Source: Micropterix aruncella (Eukaryota; Arthropoda; Insecta; Lepidoptera; Micropterigidae). Taken from it: a stretch of DNA of 64,000 bases. A model generated the notes under the pieces. The model had not been told where the DNA came from. It saw only the letters and a list, made by a program, of their open reading frames with translations, and made no database searches. How positions within the stretch are numbered: the first letter of the stretch is position 1; each line of letters starts with the position of its first letter. Location of the stretch: NCBI GenBank assembly GCA_944548615.1, contig OX155963.1, forward strand, positions 22,326,518 to 22,390,517, in the 5' to 3' direction. Below are positions 54,451 to 64,000 of the stretch, piece after piece. A program made the position numbers and the translations under genes.

Positions 54451-57400
54451 ATGGCAATATTATCGTCTATAGTATTCATAGTTCTTGCTCTATCATTGGT
54501 CGAGTGCCAACGTCCGTCTTTCGCTGGTTCAAGACCCATAGGATATCCGGAACTGGCTGATCGATTTAAGGATCCAAACTATAAACCAGCATACGAGAAT
54601 GTGTTTGACGGCTCAGTCGTTGGAGATCTGGAAAATAGATTCGGTGCTGATGGTACAACACAAAAGTAAGAGTACAATTTCGTCTTTTTTATGTTCCTTT
54701 TCTATCGAAGTTTTACTTTAAACGAAGCCGTGGAATATCCTGTCTCAAATTTCTCAAACAGGAGTAAAGCATTTCAATGTCGCAGATCTTGTCTATATCA
54801 TTTGTATTCTACAGGTTCCACGAAAATTCTACTTAGAATTACGTGGATTCGTCTTTATTTTTTATTTTTTTATTACGCATAATAAAATTTACAGCAGAAA
54901 GGCTACGATACTCGGTCAACGTTATTATAAATAGTACTGGAGAAACAAATTAAACCCATAGCCATTTGCTCATCATATACATAACTGAGCAAAAACACCG
55001 TTATCTAGGAATGTTGATATTTTAGTTGGGGAGTCAGCGACAAAAAGCGCAAGAGTTTAGGAAAAGATGATACCTCCAGATCAGACAGTATTTTGCCCAT
55101 AGAATGCTGGTGTACAGTCAGCAGGCCAGATTCCGGGACACCTGGCGCTGGCATACTAGGAAAGTTGGCGTACTAGGAAAGTGTTTTGGAAAAGTTGAAA
55201 ATGAATCAGTAAACAGTGGATGCAATAAAGAACTCGAAAGGTATGGTCAGACTGCTTCATAATCGATTTGTGGCGTACGCATCTCCATACTATTATATTA
55301 TATTATACACCAGCGCCGGGCGTTCCGGAATCTGGTCTGCTGACTGTACCCTGGCATTCTATGGACAAAATACTGTCTGATCTGAAAGTATCAGCTTTTC
55401 CGAAACTCTTATTTTTTTTGTCGCTGGCTCTTGAACTATTTCACATAATATTGCTTTTCCGCGAGCTGACTGGTATTACGTTCGGTTATATATATAAAAA
55501 TATACACTTGTATAATACTTACACACGTACTGTGTACCTACACACTTGTATAATACTTACACACATACTGTGTAACTTCACATATACTGTATTACACACA
55601 CATTCAGTCATGCCAGCTATTCAGTTTGTTGAATTTAGTCATAGTCATTTATTTTATTTTTACCAATAGAATAATTAGAGGAGAAGACGAACACTGGTTC
55701 TCCTGGCAGCTCGCTCACCCCCTGAAATCTCTGAAATATAGATATTTAAAAATACTGCATTAGCAACAATGTGGTGATTATCACACTACAACGAATGACG
55801 TCATTCAAGCTTGCTTAGGCCACGGGGGAGAGAACATGTCGCAATTTAAAGTTTTTGTTATTTTGTAGAACTACATGTATTTGGGTCACAGTGTCAAGTC
55901 TGATTTTGTCACCGTTCATGCAGGTGTATGTATAGTAGGTAGAAAGTAATTTTCAAAAACATGTATTGTTTGAGTATATTTTATTTTAATTATTAACTAT
56001 TTCAATAAAATACATTTTAATTGATCTTTATTCTTGTTTAATATTATTTTATTACGAATGGTTTTAATTCCATAGGGAGACTTTATCTCCTTGAAAAAAA
56101 AACCCCGTAGCACGGGGACAGTTCTGCCCTTATAAGAAAAAAAAGCATGAGTACAGGCATGACGGTTTCGGGAAAATGCAAAAAATCGGTTGTGTCACCC
56201 CAAGGCTTTCCCAGCAAGTAGCCAGGGACTTATTTCATCTGAATATTCATTTCATAAATAAAGTAGACAAGCAGTTGCCAAAAATTCCGGTTAATATGCG
56301 ACGCAACGCAATAAAAATTCGATTTAAAAAACACTCATTCGATTTAAAAAACAAATTGCAAAAGCGGGTCGCCGTGAGCATATTTCGAACGATCCACGCA
56401 TCGCAAGCATCGCCGCTGTAAGAAGCCTTACTATTTAATTAATATTATAATATGGTATAATATAATTAATGATTCGGTATACAGGTACCAACAAGGCACA
56501 TGTGTACCGAATTTTAAGTCTTTAAGTCCAATATTTCGTGATAAAAGTTGGACTAGCGTGACCTTTGGTGGACCGAATTCAACCACAATCTTTTCAACCC
56601 TTGCCATGACTAAATAATGTCTGCATACCTGCATACCAGGCAGACACACATACAGATAGACACACGCACGGGCACAAAGATAGACTTTCTTGGGGAAGGA
56701 GGGGGGGAAGGGGGGGAAGGGGGGGGGGGGGGGGGGTTGGAAAATGTGCATATCCGTCATCACCTCGAACAAAATTTTGCGCGTTCACAATACATTACCT
56801 CATCATCGGTTAATGGGTCGATAAAGTAAAAATATACCCAAAAAAATTATTACGTTTTTCTATGTAAGCAAATATACCACATTATGCAGTGATGCATATG
56901 TGTTTTCCACAGTAAAATACTAAAAGTGGCGCACCAATTGTACTAATAAGGTAAACAGGCAAAATTACATTTTGTGTTTATACTGCTTAGTAGTTGCGAG
57001 TTTTGTTTTTTAACCTTTTATTAATGCATTTTTATCAATACTAAACAAATAATTACACAATTAGGTCGTTATTGTCTATAACTAAAGGAATATGTTTTTT
57101 CTCCTTCTGACCAACGGTCAATTTGCTAAATGTAAATATCGAAATGTAAATATCGTATAATATTAATTGCTAATATCATCTACCGAATTTCGTAGCTATT
57201 TACAGATAAAAAAAATCGCCGATTAAAATATATAGTAAACTATTTTTTTCCGAATGTACTTATGCTTTTTCTAGGAGGGCACACATGTTCAGTTCCCTCA
57301 CCTCAGTTTTATTTTAATGACTAGAATGTTTCGTAATTATATTACTATATATTTTTGTTTTAAAAAACACATCAAATATTCAATACGTTAATAGAGCTTC

Positions 57401-59766
57401 AAGACCTAATTTTAATTATATGATAGCAAAATAATTTGTGATTGACAATTTAAAAAGGAGGAAAATGTCCCTCCTCTCGTTTATATTTACATAATTTTAA
57501 AATAAAAAAAACTTTCCTAAGTCTAATTAAGGAGCCAGTTTCTGGGGCTTAATGGGGTTGCGGTAGTTTTTAATACAAAACCTTGTTTACACACAGAAAT
57601 ATAGATATTATTATTATTATTATTATTATTTATTCTGGACAGGCAGCTTTGCTGATACGTCCAGATCAGATCTTGTAAAGCTAAACAATATTAACAATAT
57701 AATATAAACAATATTAACAAGTTTTTAGGTACAAATCGAGTCTGTTTTTAAATTGATTGACAGAGATTGCACTAATCACTTCAAATGGTAGTTTATTCCA
57801 CATGTCCACCACTCTATTTGGCAAAACGTTCTTAAGAGGATTAGATTAAAATTTTGTACGGTTGAGTTTTTTGTTGTGACCTCGAAGATTTGTGTTGACG
57901 TTGAATTTGTAAATATTCTTCAGTGCAGGTACATCGTAATAATGTGTTAGAATTTTATATGTCTCAATTAGGTCCCCTCTTTGTGTTCTTTGTTTGAGTG
58001 TAGTAATTCCAAGTAATTTCAAGCGATCTTCATAATTCCTATTCTTCAGGCCCACTGGCATTTTGGTTACCCTTCGCTGTACCTTTTCCAGGATATCTAC
58101 ATCTTTGCAAAAGTAAGGGTTCCATATCTGATAGCCATACTCAAGAATAGGTCCCACATATGCCTTGTAGATCTTGATAAAAACCTCTATTGATAGATGT
58201 TGGAAAGCCTTCCTTATTAGATAGAGAATAGAGTTGGCTCTTTTAGCAGTTGCAATTATGTGTTTCTCCCATTTGAGATCATCAGTAATTGTTATTCCAA
58301 GATCTTTTTGTTGCTTGACTGCTTCTAGTTGGGCGTTTGCCAGATATATTATTAAATTCTGAAAAAAATATGACGATTAATCGTTAAGTCGTTATCTGTC
58401 AAATACTATTGTATTTGCAGTAAAACCATATCTTAATTGTTAAAATTTATAGAATAACAATTATTTGAAATTTAATTTTTACAAAAATTTTAGTTTACTT
58501 GATTTTATTTTTCACGGCATTCTTCAACGTATTTTTTTTATTTAGGCAGTACTTAATTATACGAATCTGAGCCTACCTTAGTGCGGACGTGTCGTGCGAT
58601 CCAGTTAGGTTAGGTTTAATTTATTTGTAACTGATATTATGATTTTTTGTAAATAAAGAATTTGAATTTGAATGTAACAATTTGGACAATGACCCGTTTG
58701 ACTATGACCCAAAAGTCATTTGTGTATTTGGCCTTTAAACTCTTTAATAACCTGCCACGAGATACAAGATTTAGAACAAAACATATTCGAATATAGAGTT
58801 AAACACTGGCTCATTACACATGCTATTTATAAGATAGACAACCTCGAGGAAATATTACAATACCTTTAATATATGTATATATTTATTATGAAAAATAATA
58901 TAATATATTCAATATACATCTATTAGGTAGTCTTATGTTAAAACATACGAGGTAAACCTCGTAGCAATAAATTGATAACATTTGATTATTTATTATGATT
59001 ATTGTCGTTTTACGAATGACATTCTCAGGCATTTGTCTTTTATTTTGTCTGAATTTTGGTTATTTTTAATATTATTTTCACTGATTTAAGAAAAAAAGAA
59101 ATTATTTGTTACATTTATGTTTTGAATTAAGATTATAACATTTCTAACTGTATTTGCAATTTTGGATGAATAAAGGACTATCGACTATCGACTCTTGACT
59201 ATATGATAATATGAAATCGAAGACTATCGAGGTTGTTAAACGTTATAAATAGGATAAACAGGATTTTATCGCGTGAAGTTCGTAGCACCTGACATTTCGG
59301 CGATACTACAATCGCCATAAACGTGTCGAGGGTAGAAGATGTTGCAACCGGCGGTTGCCGAAACGTCGGGTGTTACAAACTTCGATTCAATTCTATTAAA
59401 TTATAATAGTCTAATAGCACAGGTCGTATTTTAATTCTAGTTACTAAATAAAAAAAAACTTTCAGATTGCCAGTCGACGCGCTAGGTGACAGATACCTAG
59501 TGGAAATGATAAGCAGGTGGCCTAAGGATCAGCAGCCTTTCTGGTTCATCAATGCCCAGCAAATAGAGCAACATAAGGGAATCACTTCAGGATACAAACC
59601 CCAGAATCAGCCTGAGAACGCTCCGTCGAACGGTTTACTGCTGGGGTCCCCACAAATACCTGAGCAAGACCCTCAAAATCTTCCGACCGATGCTCAAATT
59701 CAAGAAAATGTCACAGTCGCAGAAAAACAGGACAAAGAAAATTTTCTATCCTCTGCGTCCTCTTGA
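54451..59766 (+). CDS. Conserved-looking insect secreted protein of unknown function
   Basis: There are two coding exons, 54451-54665 (donor gtaagag) and 59466-59766 (acceptor ctttcag), joined in phase 2, for 171 residues. A splice acceptor just before 54436 (tctttcag) implies an upstream noncoding exon. Residues 1-19 are a signal peptide (SSIVFIVLALSLVEC). The mature protein starts QRPSFAGSRPIGYPELADRF, and exon 2 starts LPVDALGDRYLVEMISRWP, followed by QPFWFINAQQIEQHK. These blocks recall an uncharacterised insect protein family. The C-terminus is Gln/Pro/Asn-rich and probably disordered. There is no catalytic motif or transmembrane segment, and only one Cys, at the signal peptide boundary. 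AATAAA at 59893 fits the polyadenylation signal. The 4.8-kb intron contains several transposon remains. Confidence 0.8.
55031..55440. mobile_element. Foldback-like element with 125-bp arms
   Basis: The left arm (55031-55155, gagtcagcgacaaaaa ... gatcagacagtattttg ... ccagattccgg) and the right arm (55305-55440) are inverted copies with moderate divergence. It lies in the intron of the secreted-protein gene. No coding frame of note. Confidence 0.75.
56165..56690 (+). repeat. Family R element, copy 5
   Basis: Starts near aaaatcggttgtgtcacccc and ccagcaagtagcc, matching the complement of 46290-46340, and ends near accacaatcttttcaa, matching the complement of 45745-45770. The interior has two direct copies of ttcgatttaaaaaaca (56319 and 56338). 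Confidence 0.6.
56695..56740 (+). repeat. G-rich tract
   Basis: Runs of G interrupted by aa, including one run of more than 14 G. It has G-quadruplex potential, and the apparent polyproline frame on the minus strand is an artefact. Confidence 0.7.
56830..57590. other. Intron sequence, no feature
   Basis: AT-rich. The segment cagtttctggggcttaatgg (57538) has a relative at 48610, suggesting another unclassified repeat. Confidence 0.35.
57600..58370 (-). pseudogene. CR1/L2-like LINE, C-terminal part with nonsense codon
   Basis: Minus strand. From about 58365 it reads KQQKDLGITITDDLKWEKHI, then YLIRKAFQHLS, GPILEYGYQIWNPYF, EKVQRRVTK and RGDLIETYKIL, the reverse transcriptase tail of a LINE. 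After GHNKKLNRTKF a TAA (57846-57848) breaks the frame. The codons beyond it read PLKNVLPNRVVDMWNKLPFE in the same frame, so this is a single nonsense change. The element ends in an (att)n tail at 57607-57632. It lies in the intron of the secreted-protein gene. Confidence 0.8.
58505..58680 (+). mobile_element. 3' end of a LINE, copy 2
   Basis: Plus-strand counterpart of 5005-5215. It includes gaatctgagcctaccttag and ends in aaagaatttgaatttgaat. Confidence 0.7.
58690..59205 (+). pseudogene. LINE C-terminal remnant with short tandem tail
   Basis: Reads FKLFNNLPRDTRFRTKHI and, after a one-base frame change, EYRVKHWLITHAIYKIDNL, the usual C-terminal end of Jockey/CR1-like LINE proteins. It ends near a tandem gactatc(g) tail at 59168-59206. 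Confidence 0.6.
59270..59420 (+). mobile_element. Penelope-like terminal fragment with hammerhead-like motif
   Basis: gttgccgaaacgtcgggtg matches the sequence after the Penelope-like coding region at 4384-4400. Upstream, a gcaa/ttgc stem could form stem II (59344-59358), and GAAACGTC is at 59360-59367. The CUGANGA box would align with agaaga at 59334-59339 and is degenerate. It lies 46-100 bp upstream of the exon 2 acceptor of the secreted-protein gene. Confidence 0.5.
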
Positions 59767-60149
59767 AAATTAAATCCTTTTTGTTAATTGATTGAGGCTA
59801 TATATTATTATACCTTTGAAACTGTGCTTAAAATCCATTAATTAGAAGTTAAGTTATTTATGTGCCTATACTTTTATATGCTTTATGCTTTTAATAAATG
59901 TTTTTTTATTAGTTCAATTTGAAGTTTCATATGTCATGCTAGTAGTAGCGTCATCCGTTGACGCAGCGCCGCGCCGTGCTGAATTTTAAAACACAAAAAT
60001 CGAAGTATTTCGAATATTGTCGTTATTATGGTGACAGCTAGGGAATACTACTTTAAGTTGTTGGTCCGTACGCATTACTTTGGCATTGGAAAATATCTGA
60101 TAATTAAAGATATAAAAGAGTATTGGAAAATATGGCACTGAGACGTGAT

Positions 60150-60545
60150 TGCTAACTATTGGCCTCATACACAAACTCAAAGTCACGCAACGAGCCATGG
60201 AGAGAGCAATGCTTGGAGTTTCACTGCGTGATAGGACTCGAAATAAGGAAATCCGCAAAAAAAACCACGGTCGTTGATAAAGCTCTTAAAATTACTAACT
60301 TGAAATGGAACTGGGCAGGCCATATAGCTCGCAGAACCGACAGCCGTTAGGGAAAAAAAGGTTCTCGAATGGCGACCACGAGCCGGCAGACGCAGGGTGG
60401 GACGGCCCCCCACGATGACATAGCCAAGATTGCAGGAAGTGAGTGGATGGAGGCGGCTCAAGGCCGCTCGGCATGGCATTCTATTGGGGAGGCCTATGTC
60501 CAACAGTGGACGTCTAACGGATGATGATGATGATGTTACTATCCT
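60150..60545 (+). pseudogene. RTE-type LINE 3' end
   Basis: Plus-strand frames read QRAMERAMLGVSLRDRTRNK, LKWNWAGHIARRTDS, KVLEWRPRAGRRRVGRPP and, at the end, RPMSNSGRLTDD. This is the C-terminus of a lepidopteran-type RTE LINE, ending in gatgatgatgatgat. A stop after RRTDSR and a frame change show decay. Confidence 0.8.
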
Positions 60546-60549
60546 GAAT

Positions 60550-61555
60550 ATCGTCTTGATGAAGCGACGTAGACTACGTCGCTGTTCTAGGTATTGGATA
60601 TTTAAGAGCGATAATTTATTTGCAATCGATTTTTAAACTGTTTTGTTTTAATCTCGTCGATTTAGTTATTGTAATAAGCAATGGCAAATTTCATGTAAAA
60701 AATTTGAATACTTTATTCTCCACCCATCATTTTAAATGTTAAATATTAATTGACTCGTAAACCAGTAAAAATATCTGGAAATGACTTACAACAAAGTTAG
60801 AGGCATTATTATCAGGATTCTAATATACATTTGTTTTCCATTCTAGCATTCATAATAACGGAGATATTTATACAATTTTGATATATATTTTTATTTCAAA
60901 ACCTGCTGAAGATGTTGAAAAATGACGTAAGCAAGAGTTGTACATAGATATTAGTCATATTTATTTAGGGTTGCTAGGACCAGTTTTAAAAGACCAATAA
61001 CAATAGGACCAGTTAGGGTTGCTATTAGTTTTAAATTCTTCCACTTCTCTGTATGTTATGTAATAATCTTTATTTTCATAATGCGCGCAAGTACCACTGT
61101 GTTTAGGGTAGTTGTAAGACATTGGCATGTGGCAATAAGCTCGCCTTTTTGTATACTAATTAATTGCAAACAAAGAGTTTATTATTATTATTATTAATAA
61201 CGGATTTATATATTTTGATTTTTAATAATGCCGCCAGTTTAAAATAAAATGGCCAACACCTCCTGTAAAATTTTGAAATTTTGGCATTAATATGAACTGT
61301 TGTTGTACGTATTTTGGTTTTAATTCGTAATGTACTTTCTGAGATGCAGTGGGTACAGGCACACACACAGACAATCATTTCCCGAAGTACTTTTTTGGAA
61401 AATGGTACTTTATTCCCGGGGTCTCAAACTGTGGAGATTCGGTGCAAATACGAATTCTAAATTTTGCTCGAAAACAGGACTTTTCCTTTTTACGTAGATA
61501 CTTCGTGTAACGCGGTGTATTTTTACACTACTGCCCAACAAATAAGGAGTGTAAT
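60550..61555. other. No gene seen
   Basis: AT-rich with an (att)n run at 61180-61196. No coding motifs. Confidence 0.4.
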
Positions 61556-61559
61556 GTGT

Positions 61560-61890
61560 TCAGTTTCATCTATGTATGTTTTCAGTTTCTTTATTCCACC
61601 ATAACTTCTAAACACTTGAACCGATTTAGAAGTATTTGGTGTTGTTAGAATTTTGTTATATCAGCCCAAACATTTCTTTATTATTATTAAATTTGTCTTT
61701 TTCTATGAATAAATTTAATAAAAAAAAAATAAAAAAAAGTATGTGGTGTTGTTAGAATTATTATATTATCCCAAATGTCATAGGGTTGTCAACCTTAACT
61801 GTACAAATATCAAGTAAGTAGTTGTCTAAATGTCCAAATATCCAAATGTCAATAAATTAACATAAGCATCGCGTTTAGTGTCAAATGAAT
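61560..61890 (-). repeat. Dispersed repeat, family S, copy 2, interrupted
   Basis: Complementary to 14740-14985. It is interrupted by an 85-bp poly(A)-ended insertion (61653-61737) with 22-bp flanking duplications (61631-61652 and 61738-61759, one mismatch). Confidence 0.75.
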
Positions 61891-62694
61891 AGTCTGATTG
61901 AGTATGTAACGGCACATGATGATGATGACTGGTTCAGTCATCGCATCCGCCTGCCCTTACGTCTCTCCCCCCACAGTCTGGCCACTCAGCTCGGCCGACC
62001 AGTCGTCATAATTATCCCGCTGGCATCGCGCGCGCGCATTGCATTGTGCAACGCTCGCACTTTCTTTGTACCGTGTTTTAAAGGAATACAATAAAATCAG
62101 TTCTATCAACTTGTGGACTTTTCATTTGTGAACATCAGACGATAAAAATGGAGTCAGAACAATCTATGTAAACAGACAACGAGTGAGAAGTTAATAGGGC
62201 CACTCGTTCGTCCCTACAACGGCGCGGGCTGATTTTTTTTTTTTAATTTTGAAACCTAATAGCAACTTAAATATGCTAAATTTAATGCCATTTCAGATTA
62301 TATAAGAATTAATGCTAAATTATTATATCTTCAGTCTCCCCAAGAAGCCTGAAATATGTTCGAATACCTAAAAAATACCCACATTTTAGGGCACAAAATA
62401 AAAATTAAAGTTCATCCGATATTGAAATATCCCATCACTAAGGTTAGCACAATACTTCATTAACAAGAAAAAAAATAGTACCCTTCACCAGCTTACTCAA
62501 GTGCTACACTGCATCCCCTCCCGCAACCTCTACTTCCGCACGAAACGGGCGCTCGCGACGCACAAGGTCGCGCCTCGTATTCAGTCAGTCTTCGTACTCG
62601 TTCGAGTACACTGCGTGCCAGACGCCAGTGCGTGTTACGATTTTGTTTATGTACTAACATGAAGTGTTTATAAAAGTACCAGTGAACATTCAAA
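61891..62694. promoter_or_regulatory. Region upstream of the terminal open frame
   Basis: Contains GC-richer blocks at about 61940-62070 and 62520-62640. Two overlapping tcagtc words at 62581-62590 resemble the arthropod initiator, 105-115 bp upstream of the ATG at 62695. Terminal repeats of a transposon were searched for by eye here but not found. Confidence 0.25.
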
Positions 62695-64000
62695 ATGATA
62701 AAAAACACTAGACAATTGACAACATGTCCAATATTTGAAACATTAAGTGACTTAAAAGACAATGTGCTTCCAACTTATGCGGATGTTGTAAAATGTTGTG
62801 AGTGGCAAAGACATGAAATCAAATCGAAAAGTGGACAAAATAATCCTTCTTTTACTGATATAGCAAACATAGTGGCGCAAAAACTTATCGAAATTTGGAA
62901 AAAATCCTCAATTCCTACTGTGACTTTGGCAAGAATTATTCAAATGATTAAAGCTTTTCATTTGAAATATAAAAATTTGCTAAAACCAATAAAAGACCGC
63001 AAAAATACAGCCTCTTATCAAATAAAAGTCGAATCTTTCAAAAAATTAAGCAGTGTTCTCTTCGACATCGCTGCTTGCAAGTGCAAGAAAAATTGTAACT
63101 GCGAAAAATCGCGACGAGTCCCCATAATAGAGCAAGCGTTCTTTCAAGACCAGAGATCTGAAAGAAAAATGATAATTGGTAATACAGATATATACACAAC
63201 AAAGAAGATCGCCAAAACACAAGCGAGGAACGCAAGAGACCTACTTCTTATACCCCTGAAAAAACATGAAAAAGAATGTGAAATGAAGAAAAAAGAGGAT
63301 TGTATTACAATTTCTTCTTCCGAAAGCTCGGCACTGTCGGCACATTCTGATTCAGATATGCCTGCTAAGAAGCTAACTATACCCTGCCGACATTCGATAA
63401 AACTACCAGTGCTTTCCAAGATGTGCGATAGATTTGGAATATCGGACAGAGCAGCAGCAGCTATCGCTTCTGCTCTTCTCAACGATTATAAAATCGTCAC
63501 CAAGGAAGACTTGAGTCAAGTGATTGATAAAAATAAAGTAAGACGGGAAAGAAAACGAATGCGCAGTAAAATTGTTAAGGAAAAGTATGCAAGTTCAATT
63601 CAAGGATTATTTTTTGATGGACGCAAAGACCGAACCCTAAAAAATACCAAAATAGGTGGAAAATTCTACCGCAGAGTTGTTTTGGAAGAACATATCACCA
63701 TCGTGCAAGAACCAGGTTCTTCTTACGTCGGGCATGTGGTTCCCTGTTCAGGAACAGCAATAAGTGTAGGAAAATCCATATTAAACCAATTTGGAAATAA
63801 TGCGCTTGAGAACTTAATAGCGATTGGCTGCGATGGTACCAATGTCAACACGGGTAAAAGTGGAGGGGTTATTCGGTTTATAGAAAATAATCTGAAAAGA
63901 CCATTGCAGTGGTTGATTTGTTTACTTCATGCCAACGAGTTGCCCTTGCGACATATACTGGTTCATCTCGATGGAGCTACAAGTGGACCGCGTGCCTTCT
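62695..64000 (+). CDS. Transposase-like protein of unassigned family, 5' part
   Basis: The frame runs from an ATG (context tcaaaatg), 12 bases after an in-frame TGA, to the window edge: 435 codons without a stop or an intron. No known family can be named with certainty. Visible features are an N-terminal helical part, a CKCKKNCNC cluster (residues 128-136), a Ser/acidic linker (207-221), and the segment SDRAAAAIASALLNDY followed by VIDKNKVRRERKRMR. Then come FFDGRKD (Asp 308), IGCDGTNVNTG (Asp 380) and CLLHANELPLRH (409-420). The last three resemble the Asp, Asp and Cys-His positions of RNase-H-like transposases such as hAT, and similar proteins recur in arthropod genomes from memory. It could be a live transposon or a domesticated gene. 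The frame is not listed among closed frames because its stop lies beyond the window. Confidence 0.75.
   Translation, partial: MIKNTRQLTTCPIFETLSDLKDNVLPTYADVVKCCEWQRHEIKSKSGQNNPSFTDIANIVAQKLIEIWKKSSIPTVTLARIIQMIKAFHLKYKNLLKPIKDRKNTASYQIKVESFKKLSSVLFDIAACKCKKNCNCEKSRRVPIIEQAFFQDQRSERKMIIGNTDIYTTKKIAKTQARNARDLLLIPLKKHEKECEMKKKEDCITISSSESSALSAHSDSDMPAKKLTIPCRHSIKLPVLSKMCDRFGISDRAAAAIASALLNDYKIVTKEDLSQVIDKNKVRRERKRMRSKIVKEKYASSIQGLFFDGRKDRTLKNTKIGGKFYRRVVLEEHITIVQEPGSSYVGHVVPCSGTAISVGKSILNQFGNNALENLIAIGCDGTNVNTGKSGGVIRFIENNLKRPLQWLICLLHANELPLRHILVHLDGATSGPRAF

Noticed and set aside
56431..56788. Polyproline frames on the minus strand
   Set aside because: Produced by the G-rich tract at 56695-56740 in two frames.
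63038..63482. Minus-strand frames of 65 and 112 codons
   Set aside because: They are antisense to the long plus-strand open frame, which has better start context and motifs.

Overview
This window looks like gene-poor, transposon-rich insect DNA, most probably from a moth or butterfly (Lepidoptera). It is AT-rich, coding is split by introns with ordinary GT-AG junctions, and it is packed with decayed mobile elements. The order-level call is an inference. It rests on an RTE-type LINE tail ending in GAT repeats (60150-60545), a dispersed repeat at 2522-2720 that I associate with Lepidoptera, and insect-type Ly6 genes. Another insect order is not excluded.

Three host genes can be assembled. Two lie in tandem on the minus strand (24772-28599 and 35472-39607). 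Each encodes a 152-residue Ly6/uPAR three-finger protein with a signal peptide, ten cysteines and a hydrophobic C-terminal tail of the GPI-anchor type. Both have three exons, both introns of each gene are in phase 1, intron 1 is under 100 bp and intron 2 is 3.3-3.6 kb and full of transposons. They are best read as tandem paralogues. The third gene (54451-59766, plus strand) encodes a 171-residue secreted protein of unknown function, split by a 4.8-kb intron.

The last 1.3 kb holds an uninterrupted 435-codon frame that runs off the window. I read it as an RNase-H-like, transposase-like protein of a family I cannot name. It is the best candidate here for an undescribed mobile element or a domesticated gene.

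Layout. 0.5-10 kb: a tRNA-derived SINE pair, a Penelope-like element with a GIY-YIG domain and inverted flanks, a 5S-rRNA-derived sequence on the minus strand, split LINE remains, and a 1.17-kb foldback element. 11-15 kb: duplicated AT-rich blocks, a GC-rich island and hairpin elements. 16-22 kb: a broken mariner, an internally deleted hAT nested in a MITE with an exact 8-bp target duplication, another nested terminal-repeat element, and a LINE reverse transcriptase whose catalytic Asp-Asp box is gone. 23-40 kb: the Ly6 pair, with Sola-like, pogo-like and PIF-like elements and a LINE with a restriction-like endonuclease in or near it. 40-50 kb: two further mariner relics, LINE tails, a PIF/Harbinger-like element with a MADF fragment, and a 120-bp tandem repeat that recurs at two loci. 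54-60 kb: the secreted-protein gene with LINE, foldback and Penelope-like debris in its intron. 60-64 kb: an RTE tail, a repeat interrupted by a small retroposon, and the terminal open frame.

I saw no rRNA operon, intact tRNA gene, CRISPR array or bacterial-style operon. Most short open frames in this window arise by chance.
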